Assembly (NCBI RefSeq): GCF_035582795.1
Contig: NC_134390.1
Span: forward strand, 1,088,560-1,152,559
DNA: 64,000 nucleotides
DNA from: Mycteria americana
Lineage: Eukaryota; Chordata; Aves; Ciconiiformes; Ciconiidae
Direction of reading: 5' to 3'
This document shows positions 11,371 through 23,790 of this stretch, piece after piece. A program made the position numbers and the translations under genes. The first letter of the stretch is position 1; each line of letters begins with the position of its first letter. The notes beneath the pieces were generated by a model. The model was not told the origin of the DNA. It did no database searches and was given only the letters and a program-made list of their open reading frames with translations.

Positions 11371-13050
11371 TCTCTCTGCTTCTCTGCCTTCGTTCATCCC
11401 GCCTCAAATACAGAATAAAATCCGGCAGGGTCGGGAAGCGGCTCGCCCACTTGGCGAGAGGGGAGAAATCATCCCCGTTTTATCATTATTAATTAAGAGA
11501 GGGGAAGAAAAAAAAAAAAAAAATCCCAACCATCATTTGGACAGGACTTTGGAGGCAGTTTCGGACCCGGCTCTCTGGAGGGGCTTGTCAGGAGCGTTTA
11601 GCGATGTTGAAAAGACATGATGTATGGAAGTTCATTTTGGCCCCCCTTTCATTCAAGCGGATCTCATTTCCAGTGCGACCACAGCCTCCTCCCTCCCCCT
11701 GCCCCCCCTCCCTCCCTCCCCAGCCCGCCCCCCCCCCCCCCCAGCCCCTCGCCCTCCCTCCCCAGCCCCTCTCCCTCCCTGCCGCAGCCATCTCTCCGGC
11801 CAGACCCCCATTAGAGCCGGCGGGCAGCGGAGGAGATGCCCCTTTGTCTCCACCGAGCTGCTGGTTGGGGCTTTCTTTTGTTGGTGGTTGGGTTGGGTTG
11901 GGTTAAAATCCTGCCGCAGTTTTAGTTCATGTGCAAGGCCCCCGGTATCCTCAACTCCCCCCCCCCCCCCGTCCCCGTCCCCGTCCCCCGGTGAAGGGTT
12001 ACACCAGTTATAAAATGTCATTTGGCCCTGCTGGGAGGCTGCGCTGGTGCGGCTCCAGCCATTGAATTTCTCCGCCACTGCAGCCAGCAGAGAGGAAAAA
12101 AAAAAAAAAAAAAACCAACCCACGACCACAAAAAACCCACCCCAGTGTGGCTCAAAATAAATAATAATAATTAAAAAAAAAAAAAATGCGGCTCGCACCC
12201 CGCAGCAACACCCTGCGGCCAGTCTTTCCCCGGATTAATGTATCAAAATGCTCCAATTTCGGCATTCTTTGACATATGGCGCGTGTGTGCAGACGCATAC
12301 TGATACAGCTATTGTGTGCCGGCGCTTGTGAACATGCACATGTATTTCTGCCCGGGGAGAGATGCGCTTATAGCTCTCGGAGAGAGAGAAAAAAAAAATA
12401 TATATGGATATAGGCATGTATATAAGGTTTTGGGGGTGGTTTTGGGGGGTTTTTGTGTGTGTGTGCGTGCCTGGTTTCCAATCTGCCCCTTTGTAAGGCA
12501 CACAAAACCGACAGGACCCTCCAGCTGTCCATAGGTACATTTCCGCAGCCCCCCCCCCCCCCCCCCCCCAAAAAAGCCACTTTTACAACTCTGTTTGTCT
12601 CCTGCTATGCGGGGCTGAATAGGGGCGAACAAAACAGGACCCTCGATCTGGCTAGACGTCTGGCTTTAATTGCTTTATGGTTTAAATAAGGTGGGTGCTC
12701 TTCTCTTTGAAACGGGATTATTGGAATGTTTTGTCTACAAGCTACAAACAACAGACCCCCCTCGGACGAGGGGAGGTGGAAAAAAAAAAGAAAAAAAAAA
12801 AGAAAAAAAAAAAGAAAATCAAACCCCCAACTCGAAGCCAAAACTGATAAAAGCGGGGAGGTGCGGAAGGGTGTAAGGGGGGGGGGGGGGGGGGGGGGGG
12901 CGGTGGCACATCTGGTGGGTTGGTTTGGTCCTGCGTGCGTGTGCTGCTTTTTTGTTGTTGTTATTTTTATGGGTGAGAAAAGGGGGAAATGGGAAAAAAT
13001 AAAATAAAATAAAATAAAGGGGGGCGGGGGGCTGTGTTTCCAAAAATGCC
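11371..13050. other. Low-complexity spacer between HOXC9 and HOXC8
   Basis: C-rich stretch at 11690-11790, A runs near 12096-12115 and 12781-12818, a 22-base C run near 12550, and a long G run at 12878-12900. No gene seen; open frames here are compositional. Confidence 0.6.
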
Positions 13051-13460
13051 GCCCGCGCTTGAGTGGTTATATAGGGGTGGCCGCACCGCGCTGCGCTGCT
13101 GGAGGGTCTCCACGGCCCCCCCCCGCCCCGGGGCACCGGGAGGGGGTTATCGGTTATAACGCACAGCCCGGTGTCCCCCCCCTCCCCGCCCTCCGCGCTG
13201 CGCCCCGCCGCCGCCGCGAGATGGCGCTGTTGCCCAATGTTAGCGCGGGGCTGCGCGCGGCGGGGAGCGCCCCGCGCCCGCGGAAGGGGCTGCGCGCCCG
13301 GGGCTGGAAAAGGAGGGGAGGGGGGGGCGCGGAGCTGCCTGACTTCACTTCAACCCCCCCCACACCCCTTCCCCGCACCGTGCTGAAAACCCCATAAATA
13401 GCTTTTTTAATATTCCCCCCCGCGCGGGCAGCGCGGAGCAGCGCTCAGGGCTGACGTTTG
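13051..13460. promoter_or_regulatory. CpG island 3.2 kb upstream of HOXC8
   Basis: CpG-dense block with a TATATAG at about 13069 near its left end and CATAAATAG at about 13393 near its right end. A GAGATGGCGC motif near 13218 resembles a YY1 site. It may be an alternative promoter or a Polycomb-recruiting island. No coding homology is seen. Confidence 0.4.
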
Positions 13461-13815
13461 ACGGCGCGGGGAGCGCATCGATGCATAAAAATGCTTGCAC
13501 GGAGAAATTGCCTGTTTTGAAGTGGTTATGGGTGGTTGTTGGGGTTTTTTTTTCCCTCCCCTGTCTTTCTCTTTATTTACGCACGTCACGTCTCTCTCCA
13601 AAGCCTCCTCATTTTGGGGTGGGGAAGGAGGGAATGACATTTTTCAGTGAAGGTCAGGGCAAAGAGGGGGGGGGGGATAAAATAAACTCCGGGAGGGTAC
13701 AATGAAACACCTAAAAGTACAATACAACCCCAGCGATAAAGCGACATCCGAGCGCATGCACCCGCAAGAGACATCACCCCCCCCCCCCATCCCCACACCT
13801 AAACCCGGCCAAAAC
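13461..13815. other. Spacer before the candidate HOXC8 enhancer
   Basis: Mixed-composition sequence with T, G and C runs. No gene seen. Confidence 0.5.
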
Positions 13816-13819
13816 AGTA

Positions 13820-14220
13820 AAGACAAAGAGCAGCACTTTCCCCAGACAATAAATGTCAAGATATTTTCCTTCAAAAGAAGCAGGCAATTGCATATATCTT
13901 ATTTCATGCAACCGAGGAGGGGGTGGTGGGTCCTTTCTTTCACAGCCACTGAAGGCAAACATTTATTTCCCAGCCTAAGGTACGATTCAGAAAGCCTCGC
14001 TGCACCTTTGCCTAACTGCATCCAGGGATAATGATTGGGAAAATACAGCAGCTCTTCCCAATCCCACAGCTGACAACTTTATTTTGGGTTTTGTTCTTTT
14101 TTCCGCACTTTTAATTTGCACGGCTGCCTTCGTTGCGTGGTGAGGGTTTTAAAAATAGAAATGCTATTGATTAGGGGAGGAAAATGGTCACCTCGGCTAT
14201 TAGCTGTTAATTAAGGAGCC
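13820..14220. promoter_or_regulatory. Candidate HOXC8 early enhancer
   Basis: Unique AT-rich block about 2.4-2.8 kb upstream of the HOXC8 start codon. It contains ACAATAAATGTC, GGCAATTGCATATATC and TTATTTCATGCAA in close succession. The mouse Hoxc8 early enhancer lies about 3 kb upstream of its gene and is built of short AT-rich HOX/CDX-type elements. The assignment rests on position and motif type, not on an alignment. Confidence 0.4.
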
Positions 14221-16180
14221 TCTGTCCCTAGTTGCTCTTTTCTTCATTTTTTTTGGGGGGGGGGGTTCTCTAGGGAAGGGGTACTCTGGGGAAGGGGGGA
14301 TGAGGTGGGTGAGTTCTCCTGTAAAAATGAATATGGTCATCGCGCCGTCCTTGGGGTTATTCGGGTATGAAGACTATTTCTTTACAGCAAACGTAGCATG
14401 ATTTTGAAAAATATTTTCACAATAGGCGGTGGGAAAATCACTGTTCTCCTGCACAGTTCATTGTCTGCTTACGGGGAGGAAAAACCCACCACACGTAGCC
14501 TTTCTGAATGGAAAAATACACCCTCGATTTACGAAAATCTATGAAAGGTGGACTGGGCGGCTACTGGGTCTTTTCTTCTTCTTGGGAAGGTGTCTGCAAA
14601 AAAAAACCAAAAAAACCACACACCACAGTTTCAACCTCAGCAGAGGTTTGAGCCACCCCATGCCTCAAAAAAAATCGAGAATGTGACCTTTACTGGGCAG
14701 AAAAACACACCTCAAACCAGCTTGGCGAGCTGGTATTTTCCTCCTTCCACACTTGAAATCGGTCGGAGTCACCCAGGTCCCTTCTGAAAATAATTAGGCT
14801 GCTTTTTTTTTGTTGGTTTTTTGGTGGAAGAACACGAGGGAAAGATCTGAAGGGCTGTAGACTTTGGAGGGAAACACGGGGACTGTTAAGAACACTATGT
14901 CATTTAGTGGGTTTGGTATTTTTTGCGGCTCTACAGAAAATATTCCTTTGCGAAGTGTTGGTATTGTGTGTCGTCGTCGTGTGTGTGTCCCCCCCCCAAA
15001 AAAAAGAAAATTAACACGAATCTTGGTGATTTGATGTGATTTTTTTTAATGAGCTGAGTTCCTTCATGCAGTCGTAAAAATGAAGTGTCCGAAGTGAAAG
15101 GTTGCAGTGAGTGGTCACAGTGCAAAAAGTGGGGGCGAGGGGCACAAACACCACTGGCAATGGGAAAAGACGGGGAAAATCGCTATACTGAAGAGCGAAA
15201 GGATAAAAAAAAAGGTCGGTGGTTATTTTTTACAGGCATGCACAAAAGGGAGTACATACTTTCTGTCTCACTTTGCCTCTCTTGCGTCCAAAGTAGCTCT
15301 CTCTAAGCAATGGTCTACTTTATTCCCTTGGAAGGACGCTTCCCTGTTATTTCCAGCTGTGGATTTTCAGTGGTTGGTTTGAAAGGAAGCAAGGGAGGGG
15401 GGGGAAATAATAAATAACTCCCCATAATTTTCTGCCTTTATTTTCTTTAAAGAAGGACAGCAAGAAGCAGCCAATCAATACGGAGTCGCTCCCCTCGCCC
15501 GCTCGCTCCCGTTTTGCTTTTGTTTGCTTGTTTGATTCCAATCTCCCAACCACCATCCCCACAATAACAACAACACACGCACACCCCCCCCCAAAAAAAA
15601 AGCAAAAAAAAAAGGGGGAAAAAAAAAAAATCTGGGCTCAGCGACTCCAACCACACCAGAACCCCCCTCCCCTTTCTGCCCCCCTCTAGGTGGGACCAAG
15701 CCCACCCTCGCAGCCCCCCCAAACCCCAACACAATGACAACAACAACAACAACAACAACAACAGGGGCACCCCCACCATCCTCCCTGGCAAACGGGTGAC
15801 CCCATGGAGGGGGAGGGGGGGGGAGATGCTGAGCTGTAGAAGAAGCTCACCCCGAAATTTTTTTTTTGGGGGGGGGGGTGATGGGGAGGGCAAGGGGGGG
15901 CTGCTTGGGCTCCCTTTACCTGTTGAGGTTACCTAGGCTGACCTCCCAGCGCATGTATTTGCTGCCATCAGTGAAGAGGCTGCTGCTGGGAAAAAAAAAA
16001 AGGGGGGGGGGGTTGGATATTAATGCGCACCTTCACCCTCCTCCACTCATTAGGTGTGGGTGCCCCCCCTCTCTGGAGGGGGGTGGGTGTGTGTCCCGGC
16101 ATACACCACCTTTCTTCCATCTCAACACCCCCCCCCCCAAAAAAAAAAAGCGCCCCAAAACGCTGTCATTTGGCTGGCAG
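14221..16180. other. Spacer upstream of the HOXC8 promoter
   Basis: Mixed sequence with frequent short homopolymers and an ACA repeat near 15731-15763. No gene seen. Confidence 0.5.
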
Positions 16181-16562
16181 GCTGGCTGAGCGTGGCGGAG
16201 GGATGTGTACATATCGCGTGTGAGGGGAGAGAGGAGGGAAAAAAAAAAAAAAAAAAAGAAGAAAAAAAAAAAAAAAGCCACACCACCGGGATTTTGAGGA
16301 ATTTGCCTGTGGTGTTAAAGGGAAGGAGCAGAGTTACAGAGAAATTGAGAGAGAGAGCTCTACCTACCGACAGATTACAAGAGAAGTCAAGAGCACCGAG
16401 AACCAACCGTACAGACACACAGAGGCACCATGAAACGCCTTTGAGATCGCATTAAAAAAAAAAAAAAAGCCACTAAAAAGCAGGACTTGAGACAGTCCAG
16501 GGACAATCTCGCACTAATCTAGAATTAAAGCCGTCTTTTTTTTTTTTTCCTTTTTTTTTTCT

Positions 16563-16599
<37 letters not shown>

Positions 16600-16610
16600 A
16601 TGCGAGGGTC
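16181..16610 (+). promoter_or_regulatory. HOXC8: HOXC8 promoter and 5' leader
   Basis: Unique sequence (about 16285-16530) flanked by A-rich and T-rich tracts leads into the HOXC8 ATG. A four-codon upstream ORF (ATG 16430, stop TGA 16442-16444) would lie in the leader if transcription starts upstream of it. A T-rich tract of about 60 bases (16536-16597) ends 13 bases before the start codon. No clear TATA box is visible. Confidence 0.5.
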
Positions 16611-17046
16611 ATGAGTTCCTACTTTGTAAATCCTCTCTTTTCCAAGTACAAAGGCGGTGAATCGCTGGAGCCAACTTACTACGACTGCAGATTTCCACAA
16701 AGTGTTAGCAGGAGCCATGCTCTCGTGTATGGTCCGGGCACTACTGCTCCCACCTTCCAGCACCCTTCACACCACGTCCAAGAGTTTTTCCACCACGGAA
16801 CCTCCAGCATCTCCAACTCTGGATACCAGCAAAACCCATGCGCCTTGGCGTGTCACGGAGACGCTTCTAAATTCTATGGATATGAAGCTCTACCGAGGCA
16901 ATCGCTTTATGGTGCTCAGCAAGAGACGACTGTTGTACAATATCCTGACTGTAAATCGTCTTCCAACAGTAACTCTAGCGAGGGACAAGGGCATTTAAAT
17001 CAAAATTCGTCTCCCAGTCTCATGTTCCCATGGATGAGACCTCACG
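16611..17046 (+). CDS. HOXC8: HOXC8 exon 1 (N-terminal region, FPWM motif)
   Basis: Encodes residues 1-145 of HOXC8 plus one base of codon 146. HOXC8 is a homeodomain transcription factor of the brachial-thoracic axis, acting in skeleton and motor-neuron pools. The start MSSYFVNPLFSKYKGGESLE and the segment YYDCRFPQSVSRSHALVYGP are the Hox8 N-terminal signature. The PBX-binding hexapeptide MFPWMRPH is at 138-145 with Trp141. The start at 16611 is the conserved family start; an in-frame ATG at 16596 lies in the leader. The donor is G|GTTAGG at 17047, a valid GT but weaker than the GTAAGT of the neighbouring genes. Confidence 0.97.
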
Positions 17047-19140
<2,094 letters not shown>

Positions 19141-19433
19141 CTCCCGGAAGACGCAGTGGCAGACAAACTTACAGCCGGTACCAGACCCTGGAGTTAGAAA
19201 AGGAGTTCCTCTTCAACCCGTATTTGACACGGAAGCGGCGGATTGAGGTCTCTCACGCCCTGGGACTGACCGAGAGACAAGTGAAGATCTGGTTCCAGAA
19301 CAGGAGGATGAAGTGGAAAAAAGAAAACAATAAAGATAAGCTGCCGGGGGCCAGGGACGAGGAGAAAACGGAAGAAGAAGGGAATGAAGAAGAGGAAAAA
19401 GAAGAGGAGGAAAAAGAAGAAAGCAAGGACTGA
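19141..19433 (+). CDS. HOXC8: HOXC8 exon 2 (homeodomain, acidic tail)
   Basis: Joins exon 1 in phase 1 to give 242 aa, the length of human HOXC8. The homeodomain is at residues 149-208 ([20 protein letters not shown] onward). It has the group-8 segment [24 protein letters not shown] and recognition helix [14 protein letters not shown] with Gln50, Asn51 and Arg53. The C-terminus is a Glu/Lys-rich acidic tail (about 222-242, ending EESKD) as in other HOXC8 proteins. The stop TGA is at 19431-19433. The sequence is intact. Confidence 0.98.
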
Positions 19434-19540
19434 GTTCTCAGCCCCTTGAAGTCTCGTTTTATGGCAGATGATAAATCGAGATGTTTACGACGGTCATTTG
19501 CTTTTATAGAGTATAGAATGGAGAGGCTCACACAGCAGTA

Positions 19541-19547
19541 ACTACCT
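19541..19547 (+). promoter_or_regulatory. miR-196 seed match 1 in HOXC8 3'UTR
   Basis: ACTACCT pairs with miR-196 bases 2-8. The following base is G, so it is a 7mer-m8 site. Confidence 0.65.
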
Positions 19548-19635
19548 GTCAAACAGTTGTAGCCTTTTTTATTGTCATAGAAACTTCCCCTACTTTCCCC
19601 CCCCATTTTTTTTTTAATAGCTGCGTTTTTAGTTC

Positions 19636-19641
19636 AATAAA
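19636..19641 (+). terminator. HOXC8: Proximal HOXC8 polyadenylation signal candidate
   Basis: AATAAA about 200 bp past the stop codon. Use of it would remove three of the four miR-196 sites. Confidence 0.4.
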
Positions 19642-20219
19642 TACATAGTTGGCTTGACTGCAAGAGCAGGGGGGGGAAAAAAATTAAATGATCCAGCAAA
19701 GCAAAACCACCCCCAAGCCCCAGCAGTCCTAAAGCCTGGAAGCAAATGTCACTGCTCGTCCCCTGCTCCCTCCGCTCCCGCCTGCGAAGCTGCACACACG
19801 GATGGGTGCAGAATATGTATTTATTTGAACAGCTTTGACTTTGCCTTTTCTTTTTTTTTTTTTTTAAGCTTGGTTTTGCCTCTCCCGAATGAGCCTAGGG
19901 GAAGTGCGAGGGTGCTTCCAGCTTCCTTAGCTTGTTTGTGTAGTGTCTGTCTATCTGTGGAGATCTCCATTCCTACCAGCCATTTATCAATTCCCTCGGA
20001 GGGGCCATTCCTGCAGCCCCTGCCAGATAAGAAGAGGAGCTTGGAGGGTGAGCATACCTGGTAGCGCCCGCAAACACCCCCCCCCATATGCCCCCCCATT
20101 TCTATAGGACTGAGGCTTGTATATACCTTGATAGGCCAAAATACGCAACCCAACCCCTTCCTTATTTCTATAGGCGCTGTTTACCCTTTGCCTGTGTGAG
20201 CACTCGAAATTCTTCATGT

Positions 20220-20227
20220 ACTACCTA
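20220..20227 (+). promoter_or_regulatory. miR-196 seed match 2 in HOXC8 3'UTR
   Basis: ACTACCTA is a full 8mer site for miR-196, directly preceded by CATGT. Confidence 0.7.
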
Positions 20228-20423
20228 AAGGGAAAACCTGCAATAATTATCAAATCTATTATCAACAAGGGGCTTACCTATCCTAAATTTTACTTGGTCA
20301 GAATTTATTTAAGAGAGAGAGAGAGCGAGCTGTGTTTTTGCCCTGATGCAAGCTACTAAGTAGCATAAAATAATAATAAAAATACAATAAAAAAACCCAA
20401 CCAACCTTGTATTGTACTTTATC

Positions 20424-20431
20424 ACTACCTA
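20424..20431 (+). promoter_or_regulatory. miR-196 seed match 3 in HOXC8 3'UTR
   Basis: ACTACCTA is a second 8mer miR-196 site, about 200 bp after the previous one. Confidence 0.7.
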
Positions 20432-20526
20432 TAGAAGGAGTCATGCTTTGAAAGTATTTGTAATGCGGTTTTATTGTCGTTTGTTGCTGCTTATTTTCTT
20501 GGAAAAAAAAAATAAAAAAAAAAAAT

Positions 20527-20547
20527 CCCAACAACTGAAACTGCCTA
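20527..20547 (+). promoter_or_regulatory. miR-196 extended complementary site in HOXC8 3'UTR
   Basis: CCCAACAAC, then TGAAACT, then GCCTA pair with nearly the whole of miR-196a, with one unpaired miRNA base and one G:U wobble inside the seed. HOXC8 is a known miR-196 target with near-complementary sites. Confidence 0.8.
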
Positions 20548-20751
20548 GTTGAGAACGCACAGTATTGTATTATTTTATTGTGCTTATAAAGTAGTGTAGA
20601 ACTAAATTGCACTGAATGTATAGTTATCTATTTGTCTTGACTTATCTGTTAATGCAACATGCTCGAAACGAACAAAAAAAAAAAATCGTCATTTGTTTTA
20701 TGTAAAAGCATAGTTCTGCGTGTTCAAACTCTGAATGTAGCAATTACCGCC

Positions 20752-20782
<31 letters not shown>

Positions 20783-20866
20783 ACACATTTCTGGACACCG
20801 TGGATTTGTATTGTATACGTGAGACATTACGTAAATAATAATAATTATAATTATAATAATAATAAT

Positions 20867-20872
20867 AATAAA
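20867..20872 (+). terminator. HOXC8: Distal HOXC8 polyadenylation signal candidate
   Basis: AATAAA in an AAT-rich run, about 1.43 kb past the stop and downstream of all four miR-196 sites. Confidence 0.5.
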
Positions 20873-20890
20873 AGATTTTAAAAGGACTGC

Positions 20891-21799
20891 GTTGCCTACA
20901 GTGCTATGTCTCCTTTTAAAAGCACCCCCCCGGACACATCCCTCAGAGTGGGCTCTGACTAATATTTCATCCTTCAAATCATCTTTGGCAGGCTTCAGAA
21001 ACGGAGGCTCATCTTTATTTGGGAGGAAATCAGCACATTTTGGCTCAACCACCAGCAGCGGAGGTGGCTGGGGAAGGGGGGGGGGGATTCCCCCTCCCTG
21101 GCCAGAGCCTGAGTGGGGCATTTCACTGCTGCAATGGCAAATGCTCATTAAAAATGGCAATGTGGCTGCTAATTGTCTGACTGAAGCTGTAGGTCCGCCG
21201 AAAAAATAAGAATAAAATAAAATCTTGCAATGACTCCAGTACTGTTAAGTCTTTTTTTTGCTTCTTCGCGGGGTGGGAAGGGGGGGAATGAAGTGCATGG
21301 AGGGTGTGCGCTTGGATTTTTACTTCTCCCAGCTGGGAAATGCCACTGGAAAGGTCTGGAAAGTGCAAAACCCGGGTCCTGCCCGGCTCTGGGGTCCAGA
21401 AAAATCCTCCTCTTCCTCGGGCTGGGCTGGCGATCAGGCGAGAGACGCCGGTTCCCCCTTTCCCGGCTGCGAGCCGGTGCTGGCAAGCGATGGTTGGCGA
21501 GAGGTTGGGAGACTGGGGAGACTGGGGAGACTGGGAGGTGTGCACGAAGACCCCCCCCCCCCAACCCCACGGGGCCGGTCTGGGCACCGGCCGGGCTCGG
21601 GACCCTCCGGCAAGACGGTTCCCCGGGGGAAAAGGGGGCGAAAGACCCCAAAAAAGGAAGTTGGCAAGAAAGCAGTTTATTTATTTATATTTGTTTTCCC
21701 CCAGGCGCAAAGTCCCTTCGACTCTTCCCCCCCAAATTCATACCTTCCTCCCATGGACACCACCCCTAACCTCACACAGCCCTTTATTCTACTACCACT
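20891..21799. other. Spacer after HOXC8
   Basis: Unique sequence with a GC-rich part (21370-21640) and a small GAGACTGGG tandem near 21509-21537. No gene seen. Confidence 0.5.
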
Positions 21800-21851
21800 G
21801 CTACTACTACTACTACTATTATTATTATTATTAATATTATTATTATTATTA
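21800..21851 (+). repeat. (ACT)n-(ATT)n trinucleotide repeat
   Basis: ACT units passing into ATT units, next to the decamer array that follows. Confidence 0.9.
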
Positions 21852-21860
21852 ATTGTCTTT

Positions 21861-21960
21861 TTCTGTTTTATTCTGTTTTATTCTGTTTTATTCCCTTTTA
21901 TTCTCTTTTATTCTCTTTTATTCTCTTTTATTCCCTTTTATTCCCTTTTATTCCCCTTTA
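21861..21960 (+). repeat. Decamer tandem array, ten units
   Basis: Ten consecutive 10-bp units in exact phase, types TTCTGTTTTA, TTCTCTTTTA, TTCCCTTTTA and a final TTCCCCTTTA. The array runs straight into TTTTCTTTACAG, which looks like a splice acceptor (AG at 21971-21972), though no exon is evident after it. Confidence 0.95.
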
Positions 21961-21972
21961 TTTTCTTTACAG

Positions 21973-23149
21973 CAAAACCTGGCGACAACGCCTTCAGGTC
22001 TCTCTCTTACTTCTCGGATAAGAGACGAACTTTCTAATTATTTCTCTAACCACCAGCCTCCTTTCGTTGAACGAAGCCTATTGATCTGTAAAACCGGGTC
22101 TATATATATATATTTTTTTTTTTTTTGGTCGTCCCCCCCCCTCCCTGCTGATAAATGGACTACATCATCTAGAGCCCAGGGATGCAGAAATAGACGGGAT
22201 GTTTACCCAGATATTGTAGATAAGGAAGCACAAGGCTCCTCACTCGCAGCCTGATGCGCTGAGCTATGTCTGGAGGCTCCTCTGTGGGCTTCAGACATTC
22301 TTAACCCAAAACCCACCAAGCTTAAAGGATTTAAATGCCTCAGGGCTTGAAATTGCTGGATTCTGCCCAGGAGGGCTGGGGGGGGAGAAAAAAAAAAGCA
22401 AAAAAAAAAAGGCAAAAAAAAAAAAAAAGAGGAGAAATAGCGAAGTTGTGCGGCGCGCAGAAAAACTCGGGTGGGTGCACCCACACCCACTTCTTCGCCT
22501 CTTTTTGCCCCTATATTTGCAGGGCGGGTCGCCCCCCCCCTGCAATGCCGGGGTGAAATGGGGCTGGGGGGGAGAAATGCCCCCAAAATGGCATCAGCGG
22601 GGTCGGATCCTGCCCGGGGATGGGGCTGAGCGGCTGCGTGTGCGAGGGGGGTGTGCAGCACCCGTGGGTGCCCACTCGCGAATTGCACAAAATACCGATA
22701 CAGGCAGATTTCCCCCCGCTGCGGAGCCGGTAAGGTCCCCGTTAACCGGCGTTAATCTCCCAAGAAATCCATAAAAACCACCAATAAGGTTTATTCTAGA
22801 CTTTTCCATGTCGAGGGCAGGCAGGGAAGGTAAGCAGTTTTATTAGTCATAAAAGAGAGTGGTTTATTCGAACGGAGCTTTTTTTTCTTGGGGGATATTT
22901 ATCCAAAAAGGGATTTTTTTTTTTTTTTCTTCCCTCTCGTTTGCTATCATAGGGTGGACGTGTCGCTCATTCACTCCAGCCGTGAAAAAATCCGCAGAAA
23001 CCAGTGAAAAGGAAATATTTTCCGTTCTTTTACTTTAGAAAAAAAGAAAAAACAATTCGCGATAAAGGCTTTGCATAGAAAATATCCTCCCAACGAGGGG
23101 GGAAGGCGAGGGAGAACTTACCAAAGTGTTTAAAAATAATAATAATAAT
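21973..23149. other. HOXC8-HOXC6 spacer
   Basis: Mixed sequence with A and T homopolymers (near 22387-22428 and 22914-22928). No gene seen. Confidence 0.5.
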
Positions 23150-23790
23150 CAAAAAAGAAGCTGCATCCGCACTCTATCCATCATATTTAAATGCACAAAT
23201 CTAAGTAGTTTTACCCGAACGAATACTACAGCGTGACATTTATCTATCAAAAGGGTCTGGAGTTAAATTATTGAAACTACAGCCGCAGCAGTTAGTTTTG
23301 GGGTAAATGTTTATGTTCTGTAGTCAACACGAGAGAGTCGCATCTTCAGATGACATCCAGTTATTCCTGTAATCACTCCATCATTTCAGGAGAAAAAGAG
23401 AAGAGACCATTTTATGGGGGAAAGTAATTTGAAGGAAGATTCGCTCTCCACAAAGTGGCTTATTCAGAAATGATCATAGCTTCGGTATTACTGAAATTAG
23501 ACTCATCTACCCGCCTGAAGTAAGAAATATCGTCCTATTCCAGGCTTTTTATTAGCCAATCAAATTTCCTTCGGATCTCCATTTGTGATTTGTGAAAAAT
23601 ATAATTCCTCGAAAAGCTGAGTTTGAGCATATTGCTTATTTTCCCTTAATTTATTATTCTAATCACAGCCGCCGCCGTGCCATAATGCAGCCATTAGGCG
23701 AAAAAATTCGTTTAGATTTTATACCCCGAAATGGGCACGGATTATATTTGAGAGACAACGAATTTCTCGGGCGTTAAATTTTTTTTTTTG
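23150..23790. promoter_or_regulatory. Candidate conserved non-coding block A (HOXC8-HOXC6)
   Basis: About 640 bp of unique, repeat-free, AT-rich DNA bounded by homopolymer-rich sequence. It contains TTTTATGGG, TTTTTATTAG, ATTAGCCAATCA (NF-Y/PBX type; CCAAT 23556-23560) and several TAAT cores. The quality of the sequence compared with its surroundings suggests constraint. Function is inferred. Confidence 0.4.

Larger units (their letters stand above)
19434..20890 (+). other. HOXC8: HOXC8 3'UTR with miR-196 sites (inferred extent)
   Basis: About 1.45 kb follows the stop, ending after an AATAAA at 20867-20872. Four matches to the miR-196 seed complement lie in it, the last with extended pairing. 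This is the arrangement known for HOXC8, a described miR-196 target. An early AATAAA at 19636 would give a short UTR keeping only the first site. Confidence 0.7.

Noticed and set aside
16657-16998. 113-codon alternative frame inside HOXC8 exon 1
   Set aside because: A frame-shifted shadow of the HOXC8 coding sequence; the same holds for other overlapping frames in HOXC9, HOXC6 and HOXC5 exons.
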